Positions 34,880-43,114 of a stretch of DNA of 64,000 nucleotides are shown piece after piece (positions within the stretch are counted from its first letter, which is position 1; every line of letters begins with the position of its first letter). Under the pieces are notes generated by a model. That model saw only the letters and a program-made list of their open reading frames with translations. It made no database searches and had not been told where the DNA came from. Both the position numbers and the translations under genes were made by a program. The stretch is taken from assembly GCF_018780585.1 (NCBI RefSeq), contig NZ_JADMJL010000017.1:112170-176169 (forward strand), read 5' to 3'. Origin of the DNA: Methyloversatilis discipulorum (lineage in GTDB: Bacteria; Pseudomonadota; Gammaproteobacteria; Burkholderiales; Rhodocyclaceae).

Positions 34880-36803
34880 GGTGTTCGTCCTCCGGAACCA
34901 GCCACAGCACCGCCAGTGGCGGCAGCGTCAGATTCAGCGACCACGGCTGCCCGTGCATCGGCACCGGAACCGCCTGCGTGCCGCCGAGATTGCCGGCGCC
35001 GCTGCCGCCGTACAGTGCGGCGTCACTGTTCAGCAGTTCCCGCCAGTTGCCACCGTGCGGGACGCCGACGCTGTAGTGCGTGCGCGGCACCGGTGTGAAG
35101 TTGCAGACGGCCAGCAGGCAGCGGCCGTCGCGTGCGAGACGCAGGAAGGCGAGCACGCTGTTGTCGGCGTCGTCGGCCACCGCCCAGCGAAAGCCGGCGG
35201 CATCGAAGTCCAGCTCGTGCAGCGCGGGACAGCTCCGGTAGATGCGGTTCAGATCGGCCACCCAGCGGCGCAGACCGGCGTGCAGCGGGTGGTCCAGCAG
35301 AGGCCAATCGAGCTGGCCCTCGTGCGCCCACTCGCGCCACTGGCCGAACTCGCCGCCCATGAACAGCAGCTTCTTGCCCGGGTGCGCCCACATGTAGCCA
35401 AACAGGCCGCGCAGGCCGGCGAAGCGCTGCCACTCGTCGCCCGGCATGCGCGACAGCAGCGAGCCCTTGCCATGCACCACCTCGTCGTGCGACAGCGGCA
35501 GCAGGAAGTTCTCCTGGAAGGCGTACCAGATCGAGAAGGTGACGGCGCCGTGATGGAAGCGACGGTGCACCGGGTCGTGACGCAGATAGGCCAGCGTGTC
35601 GTTCATCCAGCCCATATTCCATTTCTGGCTGAAGCCCAGGCCGCCGAGGTGCACCGCGCGCGACACCATGGGCCAGGAGGTCGATTCCTCGGCGATGGTG
35701 AGCACGTCCGGGTGATCGCGCGCGACCGCCTGGTTCAGACTGCGCAGGAAGGCCACCGCGGCCAGGTTCTCGCGCCCGCCGTAGCGGTTGGGCACCCACT
35801 CGCCGTCGCGGCGCGCGTAGTCGAGGTAGAGCATGGAGGCGACGGCGTCGACGCGCAGCGCGTCGATGTGGTAGCGGTCGATCCAGAACAGCGCACTCGA
35901 CAGCAGGAAGGCGCACACCTCGTGGCGGCCGTAATTGAAAATGCAGGAATGCCATTCGGGGTGAAAGCCCTGGCGCGGGTCGACGTGCTCGTACAGGTGG
36001 GTGCCGTCGAACACCGCCAGACCGTGCGCGTCCGCCGGGAAGTGCGACGGCACCCAGTCGAGGATGACGGCGAGACCGGCCTGGTGCAGCGTGTCCACCA
36101 GGAACATGAAGTCCTCGGGGGTGCCGTAGCGCGAGGTTGGCGCGAAGTAGCCGGTGCACTGATAGCCCCAGGAGCCGTAGAACGGATGCTCGCTGACCGG
36201 CATCAGTTCGACGTGGGTAAAGCCCATGTCGCAGGCGTAGTCGGCCAGCCGCTGCGCGATGTCGCGGTAGGTCGGCAGCGTGCCCTCGTGCGGCCGCAGC
36301 CACGAGCCGAGATGGACCTCGTAGATGCTGATCGGCGCGTCGGCCGCCTGCCGCGCCGCGCGCGACGCCATCCATGCGGCATCCTTCCAGTCGTACTCGA
36401 AGCGCCAGGCGCGCGACGCAGTGGCGGGGGCCTGTTCGCAGAAGAAGGCGAACGGATCGGCCTTGTCGATGACATGACCGTCGGCGCGGTGGATGCGGTA
36501 CTTGTAAGCGTCGCCCCGGCTTACGCCCGGCACGCAGCCTTCCCAGATGCCGGAGTCGTCGAGCCGCGCCTGCAGCGGGTGGCCATGCGACCAGCCGTTG
36601 AAATCGCCGACCACCTCGACCGCCCGGGCGTTCGGCGCCCAGACGGCGAAGCGCGCGTCGCTGCGGCCGCCCTCGCCGGGCGGCGGCGGATCAAGCTGAC
36701 AGCCCAGCCGTTCGTACAGCCGCGCGTGAGATCCTTCGCGAAAGAGGTAGATGTCGTGACCACTGAACAGGCTGCCGCCTGCCTTGCCTGCGGATTCCGT
36801 CAT
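34863..36803 (-). CDS. glgB: 1,4-alpha-glucan branching enzyme GlgB
   Basis: A 646-residue GH13 branching enzyme. A CBM48 module (residues about 45-125, [13 protein letters not shown]) precedes the catalytic barrel. The nucleophile lies in [16 protein letters not shown], the acid/base in [10 protein letters not shown] and the third acid in [12 protein letters not shown]. It makes alpha-1,6 branches in the glucan that GlgE extends. It lacks the second N-terminal module found in many proteobacterial GlgBs. First of the three glucan genes in the unit. Confidence 0.95.
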   Translation of the reverse strand: MTESAGKAGGSLFSGHDIYLFREGSHARLYERLGCQLDPPPPGEGGRSDARFAVWAPNARAVEVVGDFNGWSHGHPLQARLDDSGIWEGCVPGVSRGDAYKYRIHRADGHVIDKADPFAFFCEQAPATASRAWRFEYDWKDAAWMASRAARQAADAPISIYEVHLGSWLRPHEGTLPTYRDIAQRLADYACDMGFTHVELMPVSEHPFYGSWGYQCTGYFAPTSRYGTPEDFMFLVDTLHQAGLAVILDWVPSHFPADAHGLAVFDGTHLYEHVDPRQGFHPEWHSCIFNYGRHEVCAFLLSSALFWIDRYHIDALRVDAVASMLYLDYARRDGEWVPNRYGGRENLAAVAFLRSLNQAVARDHPDVLTIAEESTSWPMVSRAVHLGGLGFSQKWNMGWMNDTLAYLRHDPVHRRFHHGAVTFSIWYAFQENFLLPLSHDEVVHGKGSLLSRMPGDEWQRFAGLRGLFGYMWAHPGKKLLFMGGEFGQWREWAHEGQLDWPLLDHPLHAGLRRWVADLNRIYRSCPALHELDFDAAGFRWAVADDADNSVLAFLRLARDGRCLLAVCNFTPVPRTHYSVGVPHGGNWRELLNSDAALYGGSGAGNLGGTQAVPVPMHGQPWSLNLTLPPLAVLWLVPEDEHHGSSA

Positions 36804-36812
36804 GCGGCGCCC

Positions 36813-37235
36813 TCAGCGCAAGGTACGGCCGAGCCCGTCGACCGACTTGCGGGCGCGCAGTGCGCGCAGCGCCTGCCGCTCGTCGTCGATCTCGGTCAGC
36901 GTGCGCACGCCGAGGCGGCGCATCAGCGGCAGCGGCGGGCACCAGCCCTGCAGCGCGTGCTGCAGCAGGAAGCCGCCGACCAGCGCGGGCACGGCAAAGA
37001 AGCGCCTGTTCACGAGCAAGCCGAGCAGGCAGCCAGCGATCGACACCGACGCTGCGTTCACCTCGAGGCAGCGTTCGATGTCCCACTCGCTGTCCAATTC
37101 GGCCAGCCTGCGATCTATCGTGCCGCGATCGCCGAGCGCGGCACGGTCGAGATTCCTCAGCGTGCGCGTGCGGATCAGTTCGTTCACGGCTTCGGATGTG
37201 TTCATCGGAACGCGTTCGGCGGTGGTCGGCAACAT
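36813..37235 (-). CDS. small membrane protein (YgaP-like transmembrane region)
   Basis: A 140-residue protein. Residues 1-60 are soluble and charged (RTRTLRNLDRAALGDRGTID). Residues about 62-100 carry hydrophobic stretches (SVSIAGCLLGLLVNRRFF, VPALVGGFLLQHALQGW), reminiscent of the YgaP/DUF2892 membrane hairpin. The C-terminal 35 residues are charged. The ATG at 37235 follows CAGGAGCTGCC. It sits between egtD and glgB with short gaps. The function is unknown. Confidence 0.68.
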   Translation of the reverse strand: MLPTTAERVPMNTSEAVNELIRTRTLRNLDRAALGDRGTIDRRLAELDSEWDIERCLEVNAASVSIAGCLLGLLVNRRFFAVPALVGGFLLQHALQGWCPPLPLMRRLGVRTLTEIDDERQALRALRARKSVDGLGRTLR

Positions 37236-37279
37236 GGCAGCTCCTGTGGTGACGGATGGGAAAGGGGGCCGCAGCCCGC

Positions 37280-38362
37280 TCAGGCGGGCGACTCCAGCCA
37301 GTGCAGGCTGAACAGGCCCTCGCTGTCGATGGCGCTGAGCCGCGGGCGGAAGCCGGCCCGGGTGGCCAGCGCGCGGAACGCCTGCACCGTGTACTTGTGC
37401 GAATACTCGGTGCGTATCGATTCACCCTCGTCGAAGTGCAGCCGGCGTCCGGCGACATGGGCATCCTGATCGCACAGGCTCACGAGATGCATCTCGACGC
37501 GCCGGGCGACCGGGTCATAGAAAGCGTAGTGGGCGAACTGCTCCGGCCTGAAGTCGGCACCCAGTTCGCGATTCGCGCGCACGAGCACGTTGCGGTTGAA
37601 GGCGGCCGTCGCACCGGCAGCGTCGTTGTATGCCGCGTGCAGCCGGCTCGGGTCCTTGACCAGATCCACGCCGATCAGCAGGCCACCGCCCTGCAGCAGC
37701 TTGCGCAGGCGGATCAGGAGGGCCAGCGCCTCCTCCGGTTCGAAGTTGCCCAGCGACGAACCCGGAAAGAAGCCGACCCGCCGACGCTCCGGGTCGAGCG
37801 CGTGCGTCAGCGCGGTGTCGCCGGTGTAGTCGGCCATCAGCGGGCGCACGTCGAGGCCGGGAAAAGCCATCGAAATAGCACCCGCAGTCTCGAGCAGCGC
37901 CCCGCCCGAAATGTCGACCGGCACGTAGGCGGCCGGATGACGCATCACGTGCAGCAGCACCGACGCCTTGACCGGGGAACTGGCGCCGAACTCGATCAGT
38001 TCCGCGTCTTCGCCGATGCACTCGGTCAGGCGCGTCGCGTGGCGGGTGAGCAACGACAGTTCGGCCCGTGTCAGGTAATACTCCGGCTGCGCGCAGATCT
38101 GTTCGAACAGTGCGGCGCCACATGCATCGTAGAAATATTTGCACGGTGTCGTCTTGCGCGGCTGTTGCAGGCCGGCGAGCAGCTCGCGCGCGAAGGCGGT
38201 GCGGCCCACCGCGCCGTCGGGCGGACGCGCCGCGCCGACAGGCCGCGACACCGACACGGGCGCCAGGCGGCCGCGCCGGCCGCGACCGAAGATGCCGCCC
38301 CCGGGAAATCCCGCCAGCTGCGACCAGCCGGCCGGCATCGTGTCTTCTCGTTTGTCCGTCAT
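37280..38362 (-). CDS. egtD: L-histidine N-alpha-methyltransferase family protein (EgtD-like)
   Basis: A 360-residue SAM-dependent methyltransferase. The conserved opening of the EgtD domain (KTTPCKYFYDACGAALFE, ICAQPEYYLTRAE), the SAM site ELIEFGASSPVKA, and FFPGSSLGNFEPEEAL are all present. EgtD trimethylates histidine to hercynine, the first step to ergothioneine. No EgtB or other pathway gene is in view, so another substrate is possible. I start at ATG 38362 after AAAGGA. It heads the glucan unit, 114 bp after a sigma-54-type promoter. Confidence 0.88.
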   Translation of the reverse strand: MTDKREDTMPAGWSQLAGFPGGGIFGRGRRGRLAPVSVSRPVGAARPPDGAVGRTAFARELLAGLQQPRKTTPCKYFYDACGAALFEQICAQPEYYLTRAELSLLTRHATRLTECIGEDAELIEFGASSPVKASVLLHVMRHPAAYVPVDISGGALLETAGAISMAFPGLDVRPLMADYTGDTALTHALDPERRRVGFFPGSSLGNFEPEEALALLIRLRKLLQGGGLLIGVDLVKDPSRLHAAYNDAAGATAAFNRNVLVRANRELGADFRPEQFAHYAFYDPVARRVEMHLVSLCDQDAHVAGRRLHFDEGESIRTEYSHKYTVQAFRALATRAGFRPRLSAIDSEGLFSLHWLESPA

Positions 38363-38475
38363 CGCCCGTCCTTTCGCCAGTGCGGCGCCCTTGCCGCCAC
38401 GTGAAGCCGCGGAGCCGCGACCGTCGCAACCACTCGAGGCGGCGGCACGACGGACGCGGGACTGCAGCGAGCGCA

Positions 38476-38489
38476 GCAATCGGCGTTCC
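38476..38489 (-). promoter_or_regulatory. sigma-54 promoter for the egtD-glgB-glgE-treS unit
   Basis: The leftward strand reads GGAACGCCGATTGCT, with exact spacing, identical over 14 bases to the site at 5758-5771. The leader is long (114 bp to the ATG). Confidence 0.83.
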
Positions 38490-38490
38490 C

Positions 38491-38523
38491 GGTCCGCTCT
38501 TGGTCCGCCCTCGGTCCGCCAAT
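38491..38523. repeat. three direct repeats of GGTCCGC at 11-bp spacing
   Basis: GGTCCGC recurs at 38491, 38502 and 38513, one helical turn apart, between two divergent sigma-54-type promoters. The last copy is part of the rightward -24 element. It could be a binding array for an activator or repressor. Confidence 0.6.
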
Positions 38524-38526
38524 TGC
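38513..38526 (+). promoter_or_regulatory. sigma-54 promoter for the GT9 gene
   Basis: It reads GGTCCGCCAATTGCA, with correct -24/-12 spacing and TTGCA at -12, 33 bp before ATG 38559. The -24 element is weaker than GGCAC. Confidence 0.7.
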
Positions 38527-38558
38527 AAGGCATCGCGGTCCGTCACCGGAGAACCGTC

Positions 38559-39599
38559 ATGCACGCACCGCTTCTGAGTCGCATCCGTCCGCGCAACATC
38601 GTCGTGTTCCGGGCGCTTCAGCTCGGCGACATGCTGTGCGCCATTCCGTCGCTGCGCGCGCTGCGCATGCGCTGTCCCGACGCAGCGATCACACTGGTCG
38701 GCCTGCCCTGGGCCGCCGGACTCGCCGCACGGTTTCCGCATTACATCGACGACTTCCTGGCCTTCCCCGGCTTTCCCGGTCTGCCTGAACGGGCACCCGA
38801 TCTGTCGGCGATCCCCGCCTTCGTCGCGGAGGCGCAGACGCGAGGTTTCGATCTGGCCATCCAGATGCACGGCAGCGGCGGGCTCTCCAACCCCGTCGTG
38901 GCGCTGTTCGGCGCTGCGCGCCAGGCGGGCTTCGGCCAGCCGGACGAGAACGGAAGCTGTCTGCCCTACCCGACGCGCGGCAGCGAGGTCGGGCGGCTGC
39001 TCGCATTGATGGACCACCTCGGCGCGCCGTCGGCGTACCGCGGGCTGGAATTTCCGCTGCTGCCGGCGGACCGGTCCGAACTGGCGACCAGCGGTATCGC
39101 TTTCGCGCTTGCCGGCCGCCCCTACGTGTGCATCCACCCCGGCGCACGCGACCCACGGCGCCGCTGGCCGGCAGAACACTTCGCCGCAGTGGCGGACGCC
39201 GTGCACGCGCTGACCGGCTGGACGGTCGTGCTGACCGGATCGGGCGAGGAAAGGGCGCTGACGGCGCGCGTGCGCCAGGCGATGCGCGCTCCGGCCATCG
39301 ACGCCGCGTCACCGATCAGCGCGGGCGCCCTGGCCGCACTGATCGGCGGCGCGCGTCTGCTGGTGTGCAACGACACTGGTGTGTCGCACCTTGCGGCCGC
39401 GCTGCGCACACCGTCGGTCGTCGTCTTCCGTTGCTCCGAGCTCGAACGCTGGGCGCCGGAAGACCGCATGCGCCATCGCTGCGTGATGGCCCCGGACGAC
39501 GGGACGACGACCGATCAGGGTCAGGCGGAGGTCATGCGACAGATTCGCGTACTGCTCGATCGCGGCGCTCCTGCGTCCACAGGTCGAGCGTCAGCGTGA
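38559..39599 (+). CDS. GT9-family glycosyltransferase (heptosyltransferase-like)
   Basis: A 346-residue GT-B enzyme of the ADP-heptose:LPS heptosyltransferase family. The N-terminus VVFRALQLGDMLCAIPSLRAL is the family opener (cut here to its key residues RALQLGD). The donor half has IHPGARDPRRRWP and CNDTGVSHLAAAL. It probably adds sugars to LPS core or another surface glycan. Its 3' end overlaps that of the convergent second GT9 gene by 68 bp. Confidence 0.87.
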   Translation: MHAPLLSRIRPRNIVVFRALQLGDMLCAIPSLRALRMRCPDAAITLVGLPWAAGLAARFPHYIDDFLAFPGFPGLPERAPDLSAIPAFVAEAQTRGFDLAIQMHGSGGLSNPVVALFGAARQAGFGQPDENGSCLPYPTRGSEVGRLLALMDHLGAPSAYRGLEFPLLPADRSELATSGIAFALAGRPYVCIHPGARDPRRRWPAEHFAAVADAVHALTGWTVVLTGSGEERALTARVRQAMRAPAIDAASPISAGALAALIGGARLLVCNDTGVSHLAAALRTPSVVVFRCSELERWAPEDRMRHRCVMAPDDGTTTDQGQAEVMRQIRVLLDRGAPASTGRASA

Positions 39600-40659
39600 G
39601 CACTTCGTCCTCGCTGATGTCATCGATGAAGCAGGGGTCGTGCTCGCAGCGCACGGCGACGTTGTCGCGGCCGCAAACCGGGCAGTCGGTGGTGGCGGAC
39701 AGCGCGACACGACGCCGCTGCGCGGTCGGCGGACCGGACACGACGAGATTGACGAGCCAGTAAAGGCCGACCGTCGCCGCGCCCACCGCCTGTGCAAGAT
39801 GCAGTGGACCGCTGTCATTGCCGACCACGATGCAGGCGTGACCCAGCAGTGCGGCCAGCCCGTCGAGCGACAGTCTGCCGCCGACGTCGATCGCCGGTCG
39901 CGTCATCGCCGCCGTCACGGCGGCGGTGAGCGCCCGCTCGGAGGCGTCACCCTGCACCACCACGACCGCTCCGGCATCCGACAGCGCGTCACCGACGCGG
40001 GCAAAGCGTGCCGGCGGCCAGCGTCGTCGCGGGTCGGTCGCGCCGGGACTCAGCACCGCCAACGGAGCGTCCGGCAGACGGAGGACCGACTCCAGTTCCA
40101 CCTCGTCGCGCACCAGCACCGGCAGCCGCGGATCGAGTTCCCAGGTATGGGCGCCGGCGAGCGCTGCCACCTCGAGCAGACGCAGACGTTCGTTCTGCAG
40201 TCTCATGTAAGGCACGGAGCGGTCCAGGCGGACGGCGTCCGGCGTGTTCAGGCCGAAGCTGTGGCGCGCGCCGATCTGCCCGATGAAGGGGTTCGAGTAG
40301 CGGCCCCCGCCGTGCATCTGGAAAGCGAGATCGAAACGCCGCTCGCGCAGCCCGGCGATGCAGGCGTCGATGGCACGCGGGTCCTCGCGCGCCCCCTGCT
40401 CGGGCGGCACGCCGACGCCGGTGATCGGCGGCAGCGCCACCACGTCGTCGACCACTGGGCCGCGGCCGGTCAGGAAGCGCTTGTGCCAGGGCTTGCCGAG
40501 CAGCACCAGTTGCGCGTCCGGAAAGCGCAGCCGCAGCGCGCGCAGCGCCGGCAGCGCGAAGATGAAATCGCCGAGGCCATTGGCGCGCAGCACGGCGATG
40601 CGCTCCACCGCCCCGAAGTCCAGGCCGTCGTCCGCCGCGGGATGCAGCACCGCACTCAC
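39532..40659 (-). CDS. GT9-family glycosyltransferase
   Basis: A 375-residue paralogue of the convergent GT9 protein: AVLRANGLGDFIFALPALRA, then LSPGATDPRRRWP and VGNDSGPLHLAQAVG. It has a C-terminal extension with a CPVCGRD...CEHDPC cysteine set that could bind zinc. The GTG start at 40659 overlaps the stop of the small gene before it (GTGA). Third gene of the DUF4254 unit. Confidence 0.87.
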   Translation of the reverse strand: MSAVLHPAADDGLDFGAVERIAVLRANGLGDFIFALPALRALRLRFPDAQLVLLGKPWHKRFLTGRGPVVDDVVALPPITGVGVPPEQGAREDPRAIDACIAGLRERRFDLAFQMHGGGRYSNPFIGQIGARHSFGLNTPDAVRLDRSVPYMRLQNERLRLLEVAALAGAHTWELDPRLPVLVRDEVELESVLRLPDAPLAVLSPGATDPRRRWPPARFARVGDALSDAGAVVVVQGDASERALTAAVTAAMTRPAIDVGGRLSLDGLAALLGHACIVVGNDSGPLHLAQAVGAATVGLYWLVNLVVSGPPTAQRRRVALSATTDCPVCGRDNVAVRCEHDPCFIDDISEDEVLTLTLDLWTQERRDRAVRESVA

Positions 40660-40922
40660 CGGCTTTGCTCCCGCAGCAGGAGTGGTGCGTCGATGCCGCG
40701 CCTGTCCAGCGTGATCGGCACGTCCCGATAGCAGGCGCCCGCTGGCACGAGGCCGTGACCGCCGTAAGGAGCCGTCACGGCAGGCCGAGCCACGACGCCC
40801 AACACGTGGAACACGCGCAACACCGCCCTCGGTTTGCCCGGCGTGACCGCCGCTTCGCGCTCGCCCGGATCCGGCACGCCGACACGCAATCGCGTGTGCG
40901 TCTGCCCGGGCAGCGCGGTCAT
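40656..40922 (-). CDS. small protein of unknown function between DUF4254 and GT9
   Basis: An 88-residue protein rich in Arg, Val and Pro, with no membrane segment or known domain. Both ends are stop-start overlaps with its neighbours (ATGA at 40922, GTGA at 40659), strong evidence that it is translated in the unit. It may be a partner of the glycosyltransferase. The function is unknown. Confidence 0.62.
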   Translation of the reverse strand: MTALPGQTHTRLRVGVPDPGEREAAVTPGKPRAVLRVFHVLGVVARPAVTAPYGGHGLVPAGACYRDVPITLDRRGIDAPLLLREQSR

Positions 40923-41767
40923 CGTGACAGCCCGTGCGGCACCACGGTTGCAGGTCGGGACGACGGCATCGACGCCGATGTCCGCTCCTCGTCACGCGCC
41001 GACGCGCCGACCGGAGCGTCCTTGCGTCCGTACAACTCCGGATTCAGCGCCGGGTCGTTGTACATCTTGTACTGACGGTAGGTGCGGAAGATCACGCGTC
41101 CGCTGGCCAATCCCTCCAGCAGACGGTCGAGGCAGGCCGCCAGGTCGCGCCGCTGCCGGACCAGCACGTCGAGCTTGGCGCAACAACTCGCAACGTGCTC
41201 TGTGCTGGCGTCGGCGCGCCGCGTCTGCAAGCCCATATGGAAGATCTTCAGCGACAGGATGGACAGGCGGTCGATGATCGCGCCCACCGTCTCGCTCGAT
41301 TGCTGTGCGTCCGGGTGCGGTTTGACGGTGCCGGCCAGCGCGCCGAGCACGCATTCGTCCAGCGCCTCGACGGCGTCATTCCGTTGCTGGTTGAAGCGGT
41401 CGATGCTGCGCTTGCAACGCACGATTTCGGCGTCCGGCACGTCGGTACGCCGCGCCTTGTCCTCCTCGCGCCACAGCGCGGTATTGCAGCGATGGTTCTC
41501 CTCGACCCAGCGCCATCCCGCAAGCTCGCGCGGAGCGAGGGGCGCGCCATCGAGATACGCGTCGTGCGCGGCGATGATGTCCGCTGCGGAATAGCCGGGC
41601 GCGGGCGGACGCACCGACGGCGGGTCCTCGGCCTGCTGCGGGCCGCCGTGCGGTTGCGAGGATCTTTGCCCGTCGTACTGACCACCGTGTTGCCGCGACG
41701 CCTTCTGGCTGCCCTGCTGCCTGCCATCGTGGCCCGACGTGGCCTGCTGATGTTGCTTCACGCTCAT
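40919..41767 (-). CDS. DUF4254 protein
   Basis: A 282-residue protein. The first 60 residues are Gln/Gly/Ser-rich and disordered. Residues about 70-215 match DUF4254: LWREEDKARRTDVPDAEI, RFNQQRNDAVEALDE, IIDRLSILSLKIFHM and DLAACLDRLLEGLASG. The family is nearly always beside GT9 glycosyltransferases, as here, so it probably helps build a surface glycan. I start at ATG 41767, with GGAGC upstream and a sigma-54-type promoter 38 bp before it. Confidence 0.86.
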   Translation of the reverse strand: MSVKQHQQATSGHDGRQQGSQKASRQHGGQYDGQRSSQPHGGPQQAEDPPSVRPPAPGYSAADIIAAHDAYLDGAPLAPRELAGWRWVEENHRCNTALWREEDKARRTDVPDAEIVRCKRSIDRFNQQRNDAVEALDECVLGALAGTVKPHPDAQQSSETVGAIIDRLSILSLKIFHMGLQTRRADASTEHVASCCAKLDVLVRQRRDLAACLDRLLEGLASGRVIFRTYRQYKMYNDPALNPELYGRKDAPVGASARDEERTSASMPSSRPATVVPHGLSR

Positions 41768-41804
41768 GACCTGCTCCGCTGAAAGAGGTGACCGCCGGCA
41801 CGAA

Positions 41805-41818
41805 GCAACCGCGGTTCC
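41805..41818 (-). promoter_or_regulatory. sigma-54 promoter for the DUF4254-GT9 unit
   Basis: The leftward strand reads GGAACCGCGGTTGCT, with exact spacing and TTGCT at -12, 38 bp before ATG 41767. The 14 bases include an internal palindrome (AACCGCGGTT). Confidence 0.84.
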
Positions 41819-41894
41819 CGTCAGCAGGCGGGCGCGAGGAGAGAAGGACTGCGTGAAAGGGCGGTGATCAGCCGGCACGAATTACATGTCGGTC

Positions 41895-41912
41895 GCAGAT
41901 TTTTCACCGCGG
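41895..41912 (+). promoter_or_regulatory. shared 18-bp upstream element, copy 3
   Basis: It reads GCAGATTTTTCACCGCGG, one mismatch from the element at 22452-22469. It lies 77 bp upstream of the GG of the DUF4254 promoter, in non-coding DNA. Confidence 0.55.
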
Positions 41913-42153
41913 CACGACAGGCGGCGGCCCGCATTCGCCTTCGTGCCCCAGGGCAGCGGAGACATCCGTCAGCATCATCGCTGCCCGGGTGACGACACGG
42001 TGCTCGCGCTTGCCTCGACGTCGCTCGGCTTCCTGCTCCAGTGCACGACATTGCAGCGCAACGGCCACGATGCGCGGATCGATTTCGGGCGGATGCCGGC
42101 GCTGCCGCGCGCAGATCCGGTTCGTGCGCCGCGATGCGGCGTGACATCCGGAC

Positions 42154-42708
42154 TCAGGCGGCGTGCTGCCGTACCCAGGCGGCGTAACGCTGCACCCAGG
42201 TGCTGACGAGGTCACGGCTTGCGCCCCGGGCCAGCGCGCCGTCGGCGTCGAACAGGTCGTCGCGATAGCGTAGGAAGAGCTCCGGCGCATTGAGCGCCGG
42301 CATGTCCAGATGCGACAGCACGTTGCGCAGGTGCTGCTGTGCCAGCGCCGTGCCGAGCGAGCCCAGCGAAATGCCGGCGATGCCGGCCGGCTTGCCGGCC
42401 CACACGCTCTTTCCGGCGGGTCGCGAGCCGTGGTCGATCGCGTTCTTCAGCACGCCCGGGATCGAGCGGTTGTACTCCGGCGTCACGAACAGCACACCCT
42501 GCGCCTCGGCGATCGTCGCCTTGAAGCGGCTGACCGCCGGCGTCGGCGCGTTGTCGTCGTCCTCGCTATAGAGCGGCAGCGTACCGATGTCCACCATCAC
42601 GGTGTCGAACCCGTCTGGAAGCAGCTTGCCGATGGCAAGCGCCAGACGGCGATTGAATGAGTCCTTGCGCAGACTGCCGGGGATCAGTGCAACCCTGTAT
42701 GACGCCAT
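42154..42708 (-). CDS. NADPH-dependent FMN reductase family protein
   Basis: A 184-residue flavodoxin-fold enzyme. The FMN phosphate loop PGSLRKDSFNRRLA is at residues 9-22, and VTPEYNRSIPGVLKNAIDH around residues 75-95 is the family signature. It reduces quinones, chromate or azo compounds with NAD(P)H. I start at ATG 42708, with GAGGAGACAGG upstream. It follows the small membrane gene by 13 bp, so both probably use the sigma-54-type site at 43087. Confidence 0.91.
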   Translation of the reverse strand: MASYRVALIPGSLRKDSFNRRLALAIGKLLPDGFDTVMVDIGTLPLYSEDDDNAPTPAVSRFKATIAEAQGVLFVTPEYNRSIPGVLKNAIDHGSRPAGKSVWAGKPAGIAGISLGSLGTALAQQHLRNVLSHLDMPALNAPELFLRYRDDLFDADGALARGASRDLVSTWVQRYAAWVRQHAA

Positions 42709-42721
42709 CGAACCTGTCTCC

Positions 42722-43012
42722 TCATAAGTGGGGCGCATCCGGCGAGCCGTCGGGACGGTCAACCGGTGCGTCCATGCTGGCGGTGCGGGCCGCCTTCACC
42801 GTCCCGCGCACGTTCAGTGCGAACAGGCCCAACTGCATCAGCACCAGTGCGTAGGCACCGGCATACAGACCCCACGCCGCCCACAGCGCGTTGCTGGCAC
42901 TGAACCAGTAGAAGCCCTGCTTGCGTCGGCGTGCCGACGTGGAGGCGACCAGCCAGGCCGCGATCAGGGTCGTCGCCATCGCTGGCCACTGCAGCAGATC
43001 GAGCGGTTCCAT
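42722..43012 (-). CDS. small membrane protein of unknown function
   Basis: A 96-residue protein with two or three hydrophobic segments (WPAMATTLIAAWLVAS, GFYWFSASNALWAAWGLY and AYALVLMQLGLFALNV). The pattern of aromatic residues recalls nutrient-uptake (PnuC-like) or YgjV-type proteins, but it is too short for those. The start ATG 43012 follows GGAGAGGC. First gene before the FMN reductase. Confidence 0.72.
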   Translation of the reverse strand: MEPLDLLQWPAMATTLIAAWLVASTSARRRKQGFYWFSASNALWAAWGLYAGAYALVLMQLGLFALNVRGTVKAARTASMDAPVDRPDGSPDAPHL

Positions 43013-43086
43013 CGCGCCTCTCCTCCGGGATCGATCGTCGCCGTGACGCGCTGGAACGCGGCGGCGCGGCTCATGGTCCCGAGGTG

Positions 43087-43100
43087 GCAATCCGCATACC
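43087..43100 (-). promoter_or_regulatory. sigma-54 promoter for the membrane/FMN reductase unit
   Basis: The leftward strand reads GGTATGCGGATTGCC, with the same 14-base core as the site at 22392-22405, 75 bp before ATG 43012. Confidence 0.8.
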
Positions 43101-43114
43101 CGCTGGATAGCGAT

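Larger units (their letters stand above)
41768..42153. other. 386-bp gene-free stretch with promoter and shared element
   Basis: It holds the DUF4254 promoter (41805-41818) and the shared 18-bp element (41895-41912). Short open frames cross it on both strands. The best is leftward, about 41904-42010, with coding-like GC bias but no ribosome site. I do not call a gene here. Confidence 0.6.

Noticed and set aside
41904..42290. Leftward open frame in the gene-free gap
   Set aside because: Its first half is antisense to the FMN reductase, no ribosome site precedes any start, and the second half alone shows only mild coding bias.
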